Shown here piece by piece: positions 38,601-43,261 of a stretch of 64,000 nucleotides of DNA. Every line of letters starts with the position of its first letter. Position 1 is the stretch's first letter. Under the pieces are notes generated by a model. It made no database searches. It saw only the letters and a list, made by a program, of their open reading frames with translations, and was not told the origin of the DNA. Source of the stretch: Tridacna crocea (lineage: Eukaryota > Mollusca > Bivalvia > Cardiida > Cardiidae); assembly GCA_943736015.1 (NCBI GenBank), contig OX031069.1:43806728-43870727 (forward strand), read 5' to 3'. The position numbers and the translations under genes are program-made.

Positions 38601-39983
38601 TTGTTAACCCTGTACAAAACAATCCCTGGTTTTTGTGACCCATAGAAAGAAGGCTTCTGAAAACATTGTGGGAAAAGGAGAAAATGCTGGTAACCCACAA
38701 TTTTTTTCTACCAAGCTGGAAACAAAACTTCATTTTCTGAGCTGTGCTTATTTTGTTGTCTGCTTAAGTTTTGTCATATCTATTTACATAGATTGAGAAA
38801 GAAGTTCTTACAACTTATACTAATCTCTTTCGAATCTGCTTCCTGGGAACTACACCATTACTCGTGCCGAATGTGTGGGCCTATGAAAAATCCCACAGTT
38901 GACACCCGCTCTCAGGTATCGAACTCGGGACCTTTCGGTTATGAGGCCGATGCTCTACCGCACGACCCAAGGCACCACAGTTGTCTGCTTGTGCTTTGAA
39001 TTGGACCAGTCTAAAATGTTGTCGTTGGATAAAGAGTTAAACTAGAAAATTACATAGGCACCGAAGCAGTGACATTTTTACGACTAGATCAATTTGTCTT
39101 ACAGAGAATACAGTGTGGGCATAAATGTGACTGCTGTTAGCGTTCACGTCCCTGGTGGTCAGACTCAAACAAGTTCAGGGGATTTTAGGTGCGTATTGCC
39201 TTCTAGGGAAAAATGTGCAGAAATTCTTTGGAATTATTATCACAAGAATTGTTTATCTGGATTTTCAGGAATAAATTGTAGAAAGTATAGATCTATCATC
39301 AGAAGATGCAAAACCACCAACATGCTCGTTAACATCCATAAAAGCGTTTCACTCTTATAAAATAAATAGTGTTTATTTCATCAGCTTGTGGTTAATATGG
39401 GGAAATATTTGCGAAAAAAGGGAAAGGTGGGTGAAAATAACAAGTGCCTTTACGGCACAAATTATTTTTGTGGACCTATCCCTTTTGAGGCAAATATTTC
39501 CCCATATTAACCGCAAGCTGATGAAATAATTTATATATTGTATTTCATCTGATTATTTTGTCAATGAATGCCACATTTATTATATATTTTTATCGAAGTA
39601 AACTAAAAAGTAGTTCCAGATTTTTGGCCGTACGAAAATATATACTTTGACGGGGAAATAATTTCCCCTAGCTTAAATTACCCATAATGTTCCTAAAAAT
39701 AGACACATGAAATATATAAAAAATGACGTCATACAATTGTAACAGCAAATGTGCATAAGATAGGAAAATTCATAATGGTTATATTACACGGAAACAAAGG
39801 TTGTGTGATAAATCTTGTATCCGCACATATATTTACAGGCGTGGCTATACGATGGTGCAGCTAGACAGAATATCAGGAGGGGTTTACAACATCACCCCAT
39901 GTACATTCAGACCTGGGGAGGAAGGGCCATTCTTTCTTGACCTCAGCAGCTCTGTGCCTCTGTCTGTGACCCAATTGAGATAG
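11008..39983 (+). CDS. CAPN7: Calpain-7 (20 exons, complete)
   Basis: Cytosolic calpain-family cysteine protease that binds ESCRT-III proteins through its MIT domains (family knowledge). Exons: 11008-11142, 12982-13096, 14296-14342, 16341-16457, 17946-18013, 18454-18717, 20901-20987, 23099-23225, 23838-23923, 25262-25355, 26866-27012, 28443-28682, 29739-29883, 31077-31176, 32163-32295, 33131-33206, 34915-35126, 36847-36986, 39105-39188, 39839-39983. All introns are GT-AG and all phases join: 2,562 nt, 853 residues (human 813). MIT domains lie at about 14-80 and 100-160, a Pro/Ser-rich linker at 161-245, the protease core at 249-590 with Cys326, His498 and Asn518, and two C2-like domains at about 591-853. 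The His-Asn spacing of 20 equals the human enzyme. An in-frame stop at 10987 supports the start, although the Kozak context is weak. Every intron longer than 1 kb contains repeats. The triad is intact, so activity is expected. Confidence 0.96.
11369..11820 (+). mobile_element. Adjacent A and B TTAA-MITEs, intron 1
   Basis: Family A at 11,369-11,589 and family B at 11,594-11,820 share the TTAA at 11,590. The outer left TTAA is at 11,365; the outer right one has decayed to TGAA. The A hairpin arms (AACACTGTGG, AAAAGGAGAAAATGCTGGT) are almost perfect. Confidence 0.9.
11825..12250. mobile_element. Nested family A MITEs, intron 1
   Basis: A reversed host copy (11,825 to about 12,017 plus 12,230-12,250) is interrupted by a forward copy at about 12,018-12,229. 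The host resumes with AAAGTCAGGATTGTGTGG directly after TTAA 12,226. The insertion point is the TTAA that the A consensus carries in its GGTCGTTAAAAGTC block. The left duplicate has decayed to CTAA. Confidence 0.82.
12516..12715 (+). mobile_element. Family C TTAA-MITE, intron 1
   Basis: Between TTAAs at 12,512 and 12,716. It differs from A by the ends CCCTTTCCCAAACGA and TTTGGGAAAGGG, a TGCTCGTTATGAGCA hairpin centre and the block CTGCAGACACGTAAAAACC. Intermediate between A and B. Confidence 0.88.
12748..12927 (+). mobile_element. Degenerate family A MITE, intron 1
   Basis: Recognised by GACTTTTGGAAAAC, CTTTTCCCACGATG and GCAAATGCTTTCAGT. It ends 54 bp upstream of the exon 2 acceptor. Confidence 0.65.
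12982..13096 (+). CDS. CAPN7: CAPN7 exon 2
   Basis: Residues 46-83, from [10 protein letters not shown] to [10 protein letters not shown], the third helix of MIT domain 1. The acceptor follows a T-run. It ends in phase 1 at gtaaga. Confidence 0.93.
13336..13680. mobile_element. Family A MITEs, intron 2
   Basis: The first copy (13,336-13,560) has right-end type sequence at both ends (CAAAATTTTCGACTG and CCAAAACTTTGTCG), so it is almost symmetrical. A truncated copy follows to 13,680. Confidence 0.75.
13954..14184 (-). mobile_element. Family A TTAA-MITE, intron 2
   Basis: TTAAs at 13,950 and 14,185. The hairpin centre reads GCTGGTTAACCAGC and so contains an extra TTAA. A T-run has expanded near the left end. 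Confidence 0.88.
14296..14342 (+). CDS. CAPN7: CAPN7 exon 3
   Basis: A 47 nt micro-exon for residues 84-99 ([16 protein letters not shown]), the linker between the MIT domains. The acceptor tttcag and donor gtaagt are strong. Confidence 0.9.
14602..15054 (-). repeat. Family D dispersed repeat, copy 3
   Basis: Reversed copy with all landmarks, including CACCGATTTTCACG-type arms and the 150 bp palindrome at the right. It is flanked on both sides by ATC/GAT-rich low-complexity DNA, suggesting insertion into a simple repeat. Confidence 0.82.
15055..15250. repeat. Degenerate (ATC)-rich minisatellite
   Basis: Imperfect tandem TATCACCATCAT-like units, with inverted relatives at 14,530-14,590 on the other side of the D copy. 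Confidence 0.7.
15453..15949 (+). mobile_element. A and B TTAA-MITEs, intron 3
   Basis: Family A (15,453-15,660) has TTAA at both ends but lost the inner part of its hairpin. Family B (15,730-15,949) is full-length, with a near-perfect hairpin around GCTCGTGACGAGC and TTAAs at 15,726 and 15,950. Confidence 0.88.
16113..16300 (+). mobile_element. Degenerate family A MITE before exon 4
   Basis: TTAACCATTACCTCACAATCC at the left, abbreviated here to CCATTACCTCACAATCC, and TTTCAGTCAGTTATGA near the right. It ends about 40 bp before the exon 4 acceptor. Confidence 0.65.
16341..16457 (+). CDS. CAPN7: CAPN7 exon 4
   Basis: Residues 100-138 of MIT domain 2, including the [16 protein letters not shown] block typical of calpain-7 (here [13 protein letters not shown]). 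Both boundaries are phase 0. Confidence 0.95.
16557..16815 (-). mobile_element. Family B MITE with internal duplication, intron 4
   Basis: Reversed copy in which a block of about 58 bp (AACCTAAATAACAGCAAGG to TTTTGATAGCTTAG) is duplicated in tandem. One hairpin arm is lost after GAAATTGCTCGTC. Confidence 0.8.
16918..17147 (+). mobile_element. Family B TTAA-MITE, intron 4
   Basis: TTAAs at 16,914 and 17,148. Ends CCCTTTACTCCATAG and TATGGAGTAAAGGG. Confidence 0.88.
17218..17436 (-). mobile_element. Family A TTAA-MITE, intron 4
   Basis: TTAAs at 17,214 and 17,437, with a complete hairpin. A remnant of another A copy (CTTGTCCAAATTGAAGG) lies immediately left. Confidence 0.88.
17478..17632. repeat. 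Imperfect hairpin repeat, intron 4
   Basis: The arm with CGGCTAAGTCTC and GTAATCTGTAAGC is mirrored by GATTACAGATTGCG and AAGTCTTAGCC. Unrelated to the TTAA families. Confidence 0.65.
17946..18013 (+). CDS. CAPN7: CAPN7 exon 5
   Basis: Residues 139-161, ending KLARQALDR, the last helix of MIT domain 2. It ends in phase 2. Confidence 0.93.
18454..18717 (+). CDS. CAPN7: CAPN7 exon 6
   Basis: Residues 161-249: a Pro/Ser/Gly-rich, probably disordered linker with an acidic DSDGEEEK patch, ending [10 protein letters not shown]. It is longer than the human linker and accounts for most of the extra length of the protein. A family A MITE begins 10 bp after the donor. Confidence 0.93.
18732..18952 (+). 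mobile_element. Family A TTAA-MITE beside exon 6 donor
   Basis: The left TTAA (18,728) is only 10 bp downstream of exon 6. The hairpin is near perfect (AACATTGTAGGAAAAG with its complement). The right end is decayed. Confidence 0.82.
19188..19650 (+). repeat. Family D dispersed repeat, copy 4
   Basis: Full-length, the same layout as copy 2: palindromic first part, then the block ending GGAAAGCATGAAATAAA. Confidence 0.85.
19763..19929. repeat. Hairpin repeat, intron 6
   Basis: Arms GAAATAATCTTCT and TTCAATAAACCACA are mirrored at the right end as TGTGGTTTATTGAA and GAAGATTATTTC. No coding capacity. Confidence 0.7.
20388..20605 (+). mobile_element. Family A TTAA-MITE, intron 6
   Basis: Complete hairpin and right TTAA at 20,606. 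The left TTAA is decayed to GTAA. Confidence 0.82.
20901..20987 (+). CDS. CAPN7: CAPN7 exon 7
   Basis: Residues 249-278, the start of the protease core ([13 protein letters not shown] to ERFAFPVQF). A family A MITE lies 34 bp into the following intron. Confidence 0.93.
21026..21227 (+). mobile_element. Family A TTAA-MITE, intron 7
   Basis: TTAAs at 21,022 and 21,228. It starts 34 bp after exon 7. The left hairpin arm is shortened. Confidence 0.82.
21268..21620 (+). repeat. Family G dispersed repeat, copy 2
   Basis: Same orientation and block order as copy 1 at 5,621. Moderately diverged. Confidence 0.78.
21694..21912 (+). mobile_element. Family A TTAA-MITE, intron 7
   Basis: TTAAs at 21,690 and 21,913. 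It belongs to the subgroup with TTTTGACGCCCC at the left and TGTGGTAAAGAG at the right. Confidence 0.88.
22530..22740 (+). mobile_element. Family A TTAA-MITE, intron 7
   Basis: Right TTAA at 22,741. The left hairpin arm is interrupted by a deletion (GGGAAAAAGAGACCAGC). Confidence 0.82.
23099..23225 (+). CDS. CAPN7: CAPN7 exon 8
   Basis: Residues 278-320, containing LALSPKQKQ and WVRPEDF and ending SSFSIRQ, all diagnostic of calpain-7. It ends in phase 0 before gtcagt. Confidence 0.95.
23312..23480 (-). mobile_element. tRNA-derived SINE fragment, intron 8
   Basis: On the reverse strand it shows a tRNA-like region with the B-box-like GAGTTTGAATCCCG and TGGCTCTGTGATTATGG, related to the two SINE units at 47,743-48,330. 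It interrupts an older family A copy whose left piece (ACTTGACCAAAGTAAAAGC) lies at about 23,280 and right piece at 23,494-23,550. Confidence 0.65.
23551..23685 (-). mobile_element. Degenerate family A MITE, intron 8
   Basis: TTAACTCTTTATC start, CATGTCCAAATTGAAAG, and GGTAAGGGGTTAA end. The hairpin is lost. Confidence 0.6.
23838..23923 (+). CDS. CAPN7: CAPN7 exon 9 (catalytic Cys)
   Basis: Residues 321-349. [15 protein letters not shown] contains the nucleophile Cys326, matching human Cys290. It ends in phase 2. Confidence 0.96.
23937..24345. repeat. Family H repeat, intron 9
   Basis: Begins TTATTATACTGCAAAG only 14 bp after exon 9 and is an inverted relative of 26,000-26,340 (shared ACATCCAAAATGGCG and GACGTCAGTTTTCATTGAA). 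Its right third matches the palindrome at 31,893-32,089, so it is chimeric. Confidence 0.7.
24541..25152 (-). mobile_element. Three head-to-tail TTAA-MITEs, intron 9
   Basis: An A/C-like copy at 24,541-24,760, an A copy at 24,765-24,991 and a 3'-truncated A copy at 24,996-25,152. The junction between the second and third is a shared TTAA (24,992). The first junction is decayed to GTAA. The last ends about 110 bp before exon 10. Confidence 0.85.
25262..25355 (+). CDS. CAPN7: CAPN7 exon 10
   Basis: Residues 349-380, [19 protein letters not shown] and on to GVLRK. The acceptor follows a long T-rich tract. Confidence 0.95.
25412..25609. mobile_element. Near-perfect hairpin MITE, intron 10
   Basis: 198 bp with arms of about 95 bp. 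The ends are GGGCCTGTATTCACC and GGTGAATACAGGCCC, and the arms meet at CCATTCGGTTTAGCC. A degenerate relative is at 48,360-48,480. Not a TTAA element. Confidence 0.85.
25853..25994. repeat. Palindromic repeat, intron 10
   Basis: Arms of about 67 bp beginning TTGTACGGTCA, containing GGAAACTTGTTCA, mirrored with a few mismatches. It directly abuts the family H element to its right. Confidence 0.82.
26000..26340. repeat. Family H repeat, intron 10
   Basis: Terminal inverted TATTATACTGCAAAG and CTTTGCAGTATAATA. It contains ACTGACGTCACT duplicated in tandem. Confidence 0.75.
26611..26639. repeat. (TGAT)n microsatellite
   Basis: About seven uninterrupted tetranucleotide units. Confidence 0.95.
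26866..27012 (+). CDS. CAPN7: CAPN7 exon 11
   Basis: Residues 381-429, including [16 protein letters not shown] and [15 protein letters not shown], the most conserved block of the family. Both ends are phase 0. Confidence 0.96.
27151..27349 (-). mobile_element. Family A TTAA-MITE, intron 11
   Basis: TTAAs at 27,147 and 27,350. The left hairpin arm is deleted after AAACATTGTTACC. Confidence 0.85.
27752..28201. mobile_element. Family C MITE nested in a family A MITE, intron 11
   Basis: Host A copy (reversed) spans 27,752-27,940 and resumes at 28,169 with GGTCTTTAAAACTGAGGG, ending before TTAA 28,202. The insert, a full C copy (27,945-28,164), is bounded by TTAA at 27,941 and 28,165 and has a near-perfect hairpin (AAAGGAGAAATTGCTCGT). 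Confidence 0.85.
28443..28682 (+). CDS. CAPN7: CAPN7 exon 12 (catalytic His)
   Basis: Residues 430-509. Begins [15 protein letters not shown] and ends [16 protein letters not shown] with the catalytic His498. Acceptor tgtag, donor gtttgt. Confidence 0.96.
28707..29270. mobile_element. A, A-fragment and B MITEs, intron 12
   Basis: An A copy begins 24 bp after exon 12 (28,707-28,850). A second A right half runs to TTAA 29,030. A complete reversed B copy lies at 29,042-29,270 between TTAAs 29,038 and 29,271. Confidence 0.82.
29400..29607 (+). mobile_element. Degenerate family A MITE, intron 12
   Basis: GACCACACAATCC at the left, GTCTGCAAAAGCTTTGAAT and TTGTTTGGTAAAGAG at the right. The hairpin is decayed. 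Confidence 0.6.
29739..29883 (+). CDS. CAPN7: CAPN7 exon 13 (catalytic Asn)
   Basis: Residues 510-558. [14 protein letters not shown] carries the catalytic Asn518 and the HLRWKG signature of calpain-7. It ends in phase 1. Confidence 0.96.
30125..30330 (+). mobile_element. Family A TTAA-MITE, intron 13
   Basis: TTAAs at 30,121 and 30,331. Left hairpin arm deleted. Confidence 0.85.
30698..30929 (-). mobile_element. Family B TTAA-MITE, intron 13
   Basis: TTAAs at 30,694 and 30,930. The hairpin is near perfect around GCTCGTGACGAGC. CATAACC is repeated at the left terminus. Confidence 0.87.
31077..31176 (+). CDS. CAPN7: CAPN7 exon 14
   Basis: Residues 558-591, the end of the protease core: [22 protein letters not shown], then TCIH. 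It ends in phase 2. Confidence 0.95.
31893..32089. repeat. Palindromic repeat before exon 15
   Basis: The central palindrome has arms AAACCCTATGTTGTGGG and its inverse, flanked by inverted AGAGCTACAGATCAGAGGG-like ends. It shares its right half with 24,193-24,345. It ends about 75 bp before exon 15. Confidence 0.72.
32163..32295 (+). CDS. CAPN7: CAPN7 exon 15
   Basis: Residues 591-635, the start of the first C2-like domain: [22 protein letters not shown], ending LLTRHITDK. Confidence 0.94.
32440..32904 (-). repeat. Family D dispersed repeat, copy 5
   Basis: Reversed, full-length, with the palindromic part at the right. Confidence 0.82.
33131..33206 (+). CDS. CAPN7: CAPN7 exon 16
   Basis: Residues 636-661, [19 protein letters not shown]. 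It ends in phase 1 at gtaagt. Confidence 0.94.
34280..34340. repeat. 61 bp perfect-arm palindrome, intron 16
   Basis: The arm starts ACAGTGTAGATCTAAGATC and is exactly mirrored around a short AGAAT spacer. Near-identical palindromes occur at 52,087-52,152 and 47,361-47,414, and a half at about 55,799-55,833. Confidence 0.85.
34452..34672 (+). mobile_element. Family A TTAA-MITE, intron 16
   Basis: TTAAs at 34,448 and 34,673, complete hairpin. Confidence 0.88.
34915..35126 (+). CDS. CAPN7: CAPN7 exon 17
   Basis: Residues 661-731. [17 protein letters not shown] and [13 protein letters not shown] are near-identical to the family consensus. It ends in phase 0. Confidence 0.95.
35189..35661 (+). 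repeat. Family D dispersed repeat, copy 6
   Basis: Full-length forward copy starting 62 bp after exon 17. More diverged than copies 2 and 4, with its long frame interrupted. Confidence 0.82.
35810..36205 (-). mobile_element. Family A MITEs, intron 17
   Basis: A reversed copy with TTAAs at 35,806 and 35,994 (35,810-35,993, hairpin reduced) and a strongly decayed copy at 36,042-36,205. Confidence 0.75.
36301..36521 (-). mobile_element. Family A TTAA-MITE, intron 17
   Basis: TTAAs at 36,297 and 36,522, complete hairpin. A further symmetrical, hairpin-poor A relative lies at 36,600-36,806, ending about 40 bp before exon 18. Confidence 0.86.
36847..36986 (+). CDS. CAPN7: CAPN7 exon 18
   Basis: Residues 732-778, the second C2-like domain: [19 protein letters not shown], then NNPIYQV and LLIELFGPK. 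It ends in phase 2. Confidence 0.95.
37175..37262 (-). mobile_element. SINE tail fragment, intron 18
   Basis: Matches the body of the SINE at 38,766-38,979 (ATTGAGAAACAAGTTCTTAC, CTTCCTGGGAACTACACC) but lacks the tRNA-like head. Confidence 0.7.
37263..37642 (+). mobile_element. Family A MITE inserted at another's hairpin centre
   Basis: The host copy runs up to GGAGAAAATGCTGG, then TTAA 37,308, then a complete A copy (37,312-37,532), then TTAA 37,533 and the host continues CCAGC. The inserted copy is thus placed exactly at the host palindrome centre GGTTAACC, with a clean TTAA duplication. Confidence 0.9.
37650..38020 (+). repeat. Partial copy of the 2,804-3,855 foldback element
   Basis: Corresponds to the right half of that element (GAGATAAGATTTTATTAAA, then GGTTATGTGATAAA). 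Confidence 0.75.
38113..38562. mobile_element. Family A MITE nested in a family A MITE, intron 18
   Basis: A degenerate reversed host (38,113-38,312) is interrupted in its TCAGGGTC(..)TTAA block by a complete forward copy at 38,317-38,537 with TTAA on both sides (38,313 and 38,538). The host end CACAGGATTGTTTGG follows. Confidence 0.85.
38605..39036 (+). mobile_element. Family A MITE interrupted by a SINE
   Basis: Left part 38,605-38,765, right part 38,991-39,036, TTAA at 39,037. The two parts join through the 11 bp duplicate GTTGTCTGCTT, which was target DNA for the SINE between them. The MITE is therefore older than the SINE. Confidence 0.88.
38766..38979 (-). mobile_element. tRNA-derived SINE with 11 bp target duplication
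   Basis: 214 bp, reversed, flanked by GTTGTCTGCTT at 38,755-38,765 and 38,980-38,990. The head resembles a tRNA: CGGTAGAGCATCGG, an anticodon-like loop CTCATAA with CGG/CCG stem, and GAGTTCGATACC like a B box. The anticodon-like CAT suggests a Met-type tRNA ancestor. The tail is A-rich (GACAAAACTT). Confidence 0.85.
39105..39188 (+). CDS. CAPN7: CAPN7 exon 19
   Basis: Residues 778-806, [13 protein letters not shown] and on to SSGDFR. It ends in phase 2 at gtgcgt. Confidence 0.93.
39373..39530. repeat. Hairpin repeat, intron 19
   Basis: Arms TTATTTCATCAGCTTG and GGTTAATATGGGGAAATATT are mirrored at the right end. The loop is about 50 bp. Confidence 0.8.
39700..39826 (+). repeat. Foldback-element fragment before exon 20
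   Basis: Matches the right end of 2,804-3,855: ATGACGTCATACAA, GTGCATAAGATAGG, GTTGTGTGATAAA. It ends 12 bp before the last acceptor and probably supplies the branch-point region. Confidence 0.7.
39839..39983 (+). CDS. CAPN7: CAPN7 exon 20 (stop codon)
   Basis: Residues 806-853, ending [21 protein letters not shown] and TAG, the expected calpain-7 C terminus (shown here only as landmarks EEGPFFLDL and SVTQLR). A fragment of a foldback element ends about 12 bp before the acceptor. Confidence 0.94.
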
Positions 39984-40017
39984 TGCTTGAAGATTCATAG
40001 TGCTTGATTTTCTACTG

Positions 40018-40404
40018 TTAGAAAATTTTTAGACCTGTCTAAACTGAAAGCATTTGCAGATGTCAAATCAATTTTTTACTGACATCAAGTTTGTCTTTCG
40101 AGGGAATAGAAAACATTGGTGGGAAAGGAGAAAATGCTGGTTACCAGCATTTTCTTCTTTTCCCACAATGTTTTCAGTAGCATTTTATCCAAGGGTCATT
40201 AAAAGTTTTGTTTGTTTGGTGAAAGTTAATTCTTTACCAGGTGACAAAATCTTTGATTTTTCCAAATTGAAAACATTTTTGGATGCCAAAATAGATGAGT
40301 ATAAAATGATGCGACTCAGCTTAGAAAGGGTGGCAAACATTATGGAGAAGGAGGTACACTGTTAACCAACATTGTCCCTTTTTCTCACAATGTTTTCTAC
40401 TGAT
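40018..40404 (-). mobile_element. Two family A MITEs after the CAPN7 stop codon
   Basis: Reversed copies at 40,018-40,225 and 40,230-40,404 share TTAA 40,226. The first starts 35 bp after the stop codon, so a normal-length 3' UTR would include its hairpin. An ATTAAA at 40,198-40,203 inside it is a possible poly(A) signal. Confidence 0.75.
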
Positions 40405-41047
40405 TCATGGTAGTGACAATACCAGACTGTTCATAAGGCTGAAAGTGAAGTGAAAGCCTATTTTGCTTTAAATGTAAAATCAAAACAGAAATGACAGAAG
40501 TAATCTTCTTGGATATTGTTTATTGATTCAAGGGAAACAATTTTACTGTGATAGTTGGAACTTATTTTGTGATGGAAATTTTTATTTCTTTAAATATTAT
40601 TACTTGAAAATCCCAATTTTAGATTTGATTTGAGGAATTGATCTGACAATATAAAACTGCCTGTTGGAACAAAGATAGTTGTATATGTATCAGACTTTTT
40701 TTAAGATATTTGGACCCAAACAGTCTCAAAATTACAATATTTTAGTCTGGCCTGCTTACTAGTTTTTCAGTTCATATTGATTTAGGGTCTACAACCCCTA
40801 ATTCTCAAATTGAAAGAAGGAAGCGGTTGAGATTGGTCAAATAGCCTGTAAAAAAACATCAATTTTACACGATATTTACAGATGAGTTTGGGGTCATAAC
40901 CCTCGACCCTTTCAAAAAAAGATAAACGTTTAAGACTTGGCAGAGGTAAAATTCAAAAGTAGTCTAAATCATGAATTTGATGGGCACTGTAGGGATGAGA
41001 GATACTAGTTTAACGCATTACTCATTAACTCATGAGGACCTTTTAAT
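40405..41047. other. Intergenic stretch, little structure
   Basis: Lies between the two convergent genes. A few short family A scraps near 40,900-40,960 are the only recognised feature. Confidence 0.5.
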
Positions 41048-42181
41048 TTGTTACCAAACGGCAATATTTAAGGCTTGTCCAAATCCAAAGCATTTGCAGA
41101 CAACAAAAATATAAGTGACTGAAAATTTGAGATTTGTTTTGTGAAGGGTAGAAAATATTGTGGGAAAAAGAGAAAATGCTTTCTACCTACCCAAATGAAA
41201 TTTCAATCTTTGATTCACATTTATGTTGTCTTCTGCAAATGCTTTTAAATAAGACTAGTCCAAAATTTTATTGTTTGGTAAAGAGAAACCAAACAAAGGT
41301 TTTACATGTTAAGAGTAACACATTGTCAGTTGGATGCTAGTATGACTTAAACCTCACATTAACTAGCTTTATAAAACTGGAAAGGGGTCATTTGCAATAA
41401 TGAGCAATTACTACCGCTCCCTATGTATTTTCCGTTTCATTTTTTAAAAAATTACTGCTTCTTTTACTTTATTACTTCTTGCTGCCAACTCTGCTTGTAA
41501 ATTATGTGTCTGAAAATTACCTGTTTATTATTAACCTCTTTAGTAGATTCCAAAATGACTACTCATAAAAGTCAAAAATGTTTGCTGACAGCAAATTAGA
41601 TATGGCTTGAATGATGCAAATTGTCTTTTAGTGAGTGGAAAAAAAGACATTTTTGAAAAAGGAGGAAATGTTAGCTGGTTACCAGTGCTTTCTCCTTTTT
41701 ATAAAGTGATTTCATAAGCCTTCTCATGGTCTTTAACCCTTTACAGAATGGTGCCGATCTTTAACGCCTCTTGAAAATTAATCTTTTGAAAACATTGTGG
41801 GAAAAGGAGGAAATACTGGTTACCAGCATTTTCTCCTTTTCCCACAATGTTTTCTACCCGATCAAAGAAAACTCATTTTATATGAGCCACATTGAAACTG
41901 TAATCAACAAATGCTTTCAGTTCTGACAGGTCTAAAATCTTGTAGCGCGGTAAAGGGAAAACACTTTACCAAATGACAAAATTTTGGACAAGCCCAAATT
42001 GAAAGCATTTGCAGACGACAAAATGAATGTGAATCAAAAATTGAAATTTAATTTGAAAGGGTAGAAAACATTGTGGGAAAAGGAGAAAATGCTGGTTACC
42101 AGCATTTTCTCCTTTTGGCACAATGTTTTCTAAAGGCTTCTTTCTCATGGTCGTCAAAAGTAGAGACTGTATGGTAAAGGG
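41048..42181. mobile_element. Cluster of family A MITEs
   Basis: A symmetrical hairpin-poor copy (41,048-41,285), a decayed reversed copy (about 41,560-41,732), a forward copy (41,737-41,955, left TTAA 41,733) and a reversed copy with a complete hairpin (41,958-42,181). Confidence 0.75.
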
Positions 42182-43192
42182 TATCGATTATTTATTTAAG
42201 TGATAAGTGTTGAAGGGATATTTTGTGCCATTTTATGTTATTTGACTTAAGAAACAATGAAAATAATGCTGCTTAAATGGTTTGGTTTTGTTTTGAGGAC
42301 CTTAAAAGAGTGTAAACCTTTAACCTTGTTAACGCTTGTTAACGTTGTTGTTAAATTTCTTTTGTGTGTGTGTGTGGGGGGGGGCTGTTTTTTGTTTGTA
42401 AGGGTGAGAATCAGATTGCAGTCTAGTTAAATTTGCCATACTTAAAGGTGTTGATATATAAACATTAGTCTGAAATTGTGTCAGAGTAAAATTATTCTGG
42501 GTGCAAGGTCCAGTTGCTGTTAGAAAAATGAATCCTATAACTTGAATTTCACAATTTACTTTTGTTTTACAAATTATGGTTAAATCCATACTTTTTAATC
42601 ATATGGCTCATTTAACTGCATTTTGATTTCCTTATTGGTACTTTTGACAGGTTGTCAGATTTTATGAAAGTAACTGATTTGAATAGAATCACAATGTGAT
42701 ATTGACACATTGTTGACGTATTTAAAGACCGAAACTTAGAAAGACAAAAAAAAAAATGCAAACTTTTTTTGAAAATCTTTTGTAAAACGATTTGACGCTT
42801 GAATTAACAGGAAGGTAGCTTTTGAAAACATGATGGGGGCAAAATAGGAATTAAGAAAACAGTTTTTGAAAACATAGAGGCAAAGAAAAAACTACTGGTA
42901 GGCAGTATTTTCCCCAAAGTTTTCCAAAGGCTTCTTTCTCAGGGTCGTCAAAAGTAGAGATTGTGTGGTAATGAGTCAATTTGTCAGTCTACAAATCCTT
43001 TCTGTTTGTTCAAGTCAAAATTTTGTGGTTATGTATTGAATTTGTAATCTGAAATACATTCAATTTTGTCAAGTCCAAAATTCTGTTGCTGGGTAATGAG
43101 TTAAACTCATGGTCACCATGGTAATTGTTTAACATGTTTTAGATAAAAGTATGAGGTGGCACATTGTCAGAGTTTATAATTCCTCAGAAAGT
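42182..43192. other. Probable 3' flank of the MRH-type receptor gene
   Basis: Read on the reverse strand this follows the stop codon at 43,193. Possible poly(A) signals in that orientation are ATTAAA at 42,594-42,599 and AATAAA at 42,191-42,196; neither is tested. A decayed family A copy lies at 42,860-42,975, and a short GT/G run near 42,363-42,385. Confidence 0.4.
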
Positions 43193-43261
43193 CTACTGCA
43201 TGTCCTTGTGCACTGAAAATTTACCTGGGAAACATTTTCCAAGGATGAACTTGAATCCTGC
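43193..43261 (-). CDS. MRH receptor exon 7 (stop codon)
   Basis: Residues 247-268, AGFKFILGKC and on to VHKDMQ then TAG. It follows a good pyrimidine tract and caattccag acceptor and keeps phase 0. This short exon is the least certain of the set; the family usually ends with a similar short Gly-Phe-x-Phe block. Confidence 0.7.
   Translation of the reverse strand, partial: AGFKFILGKCFPGKFSVHKDMQ

Noticed and set aside
38850..38979. A tRNA-Met gene on the reverse strand
   Set aside because: The T and acceptor stems mismatch, and the segment is the head of a SINE with target duplicates.
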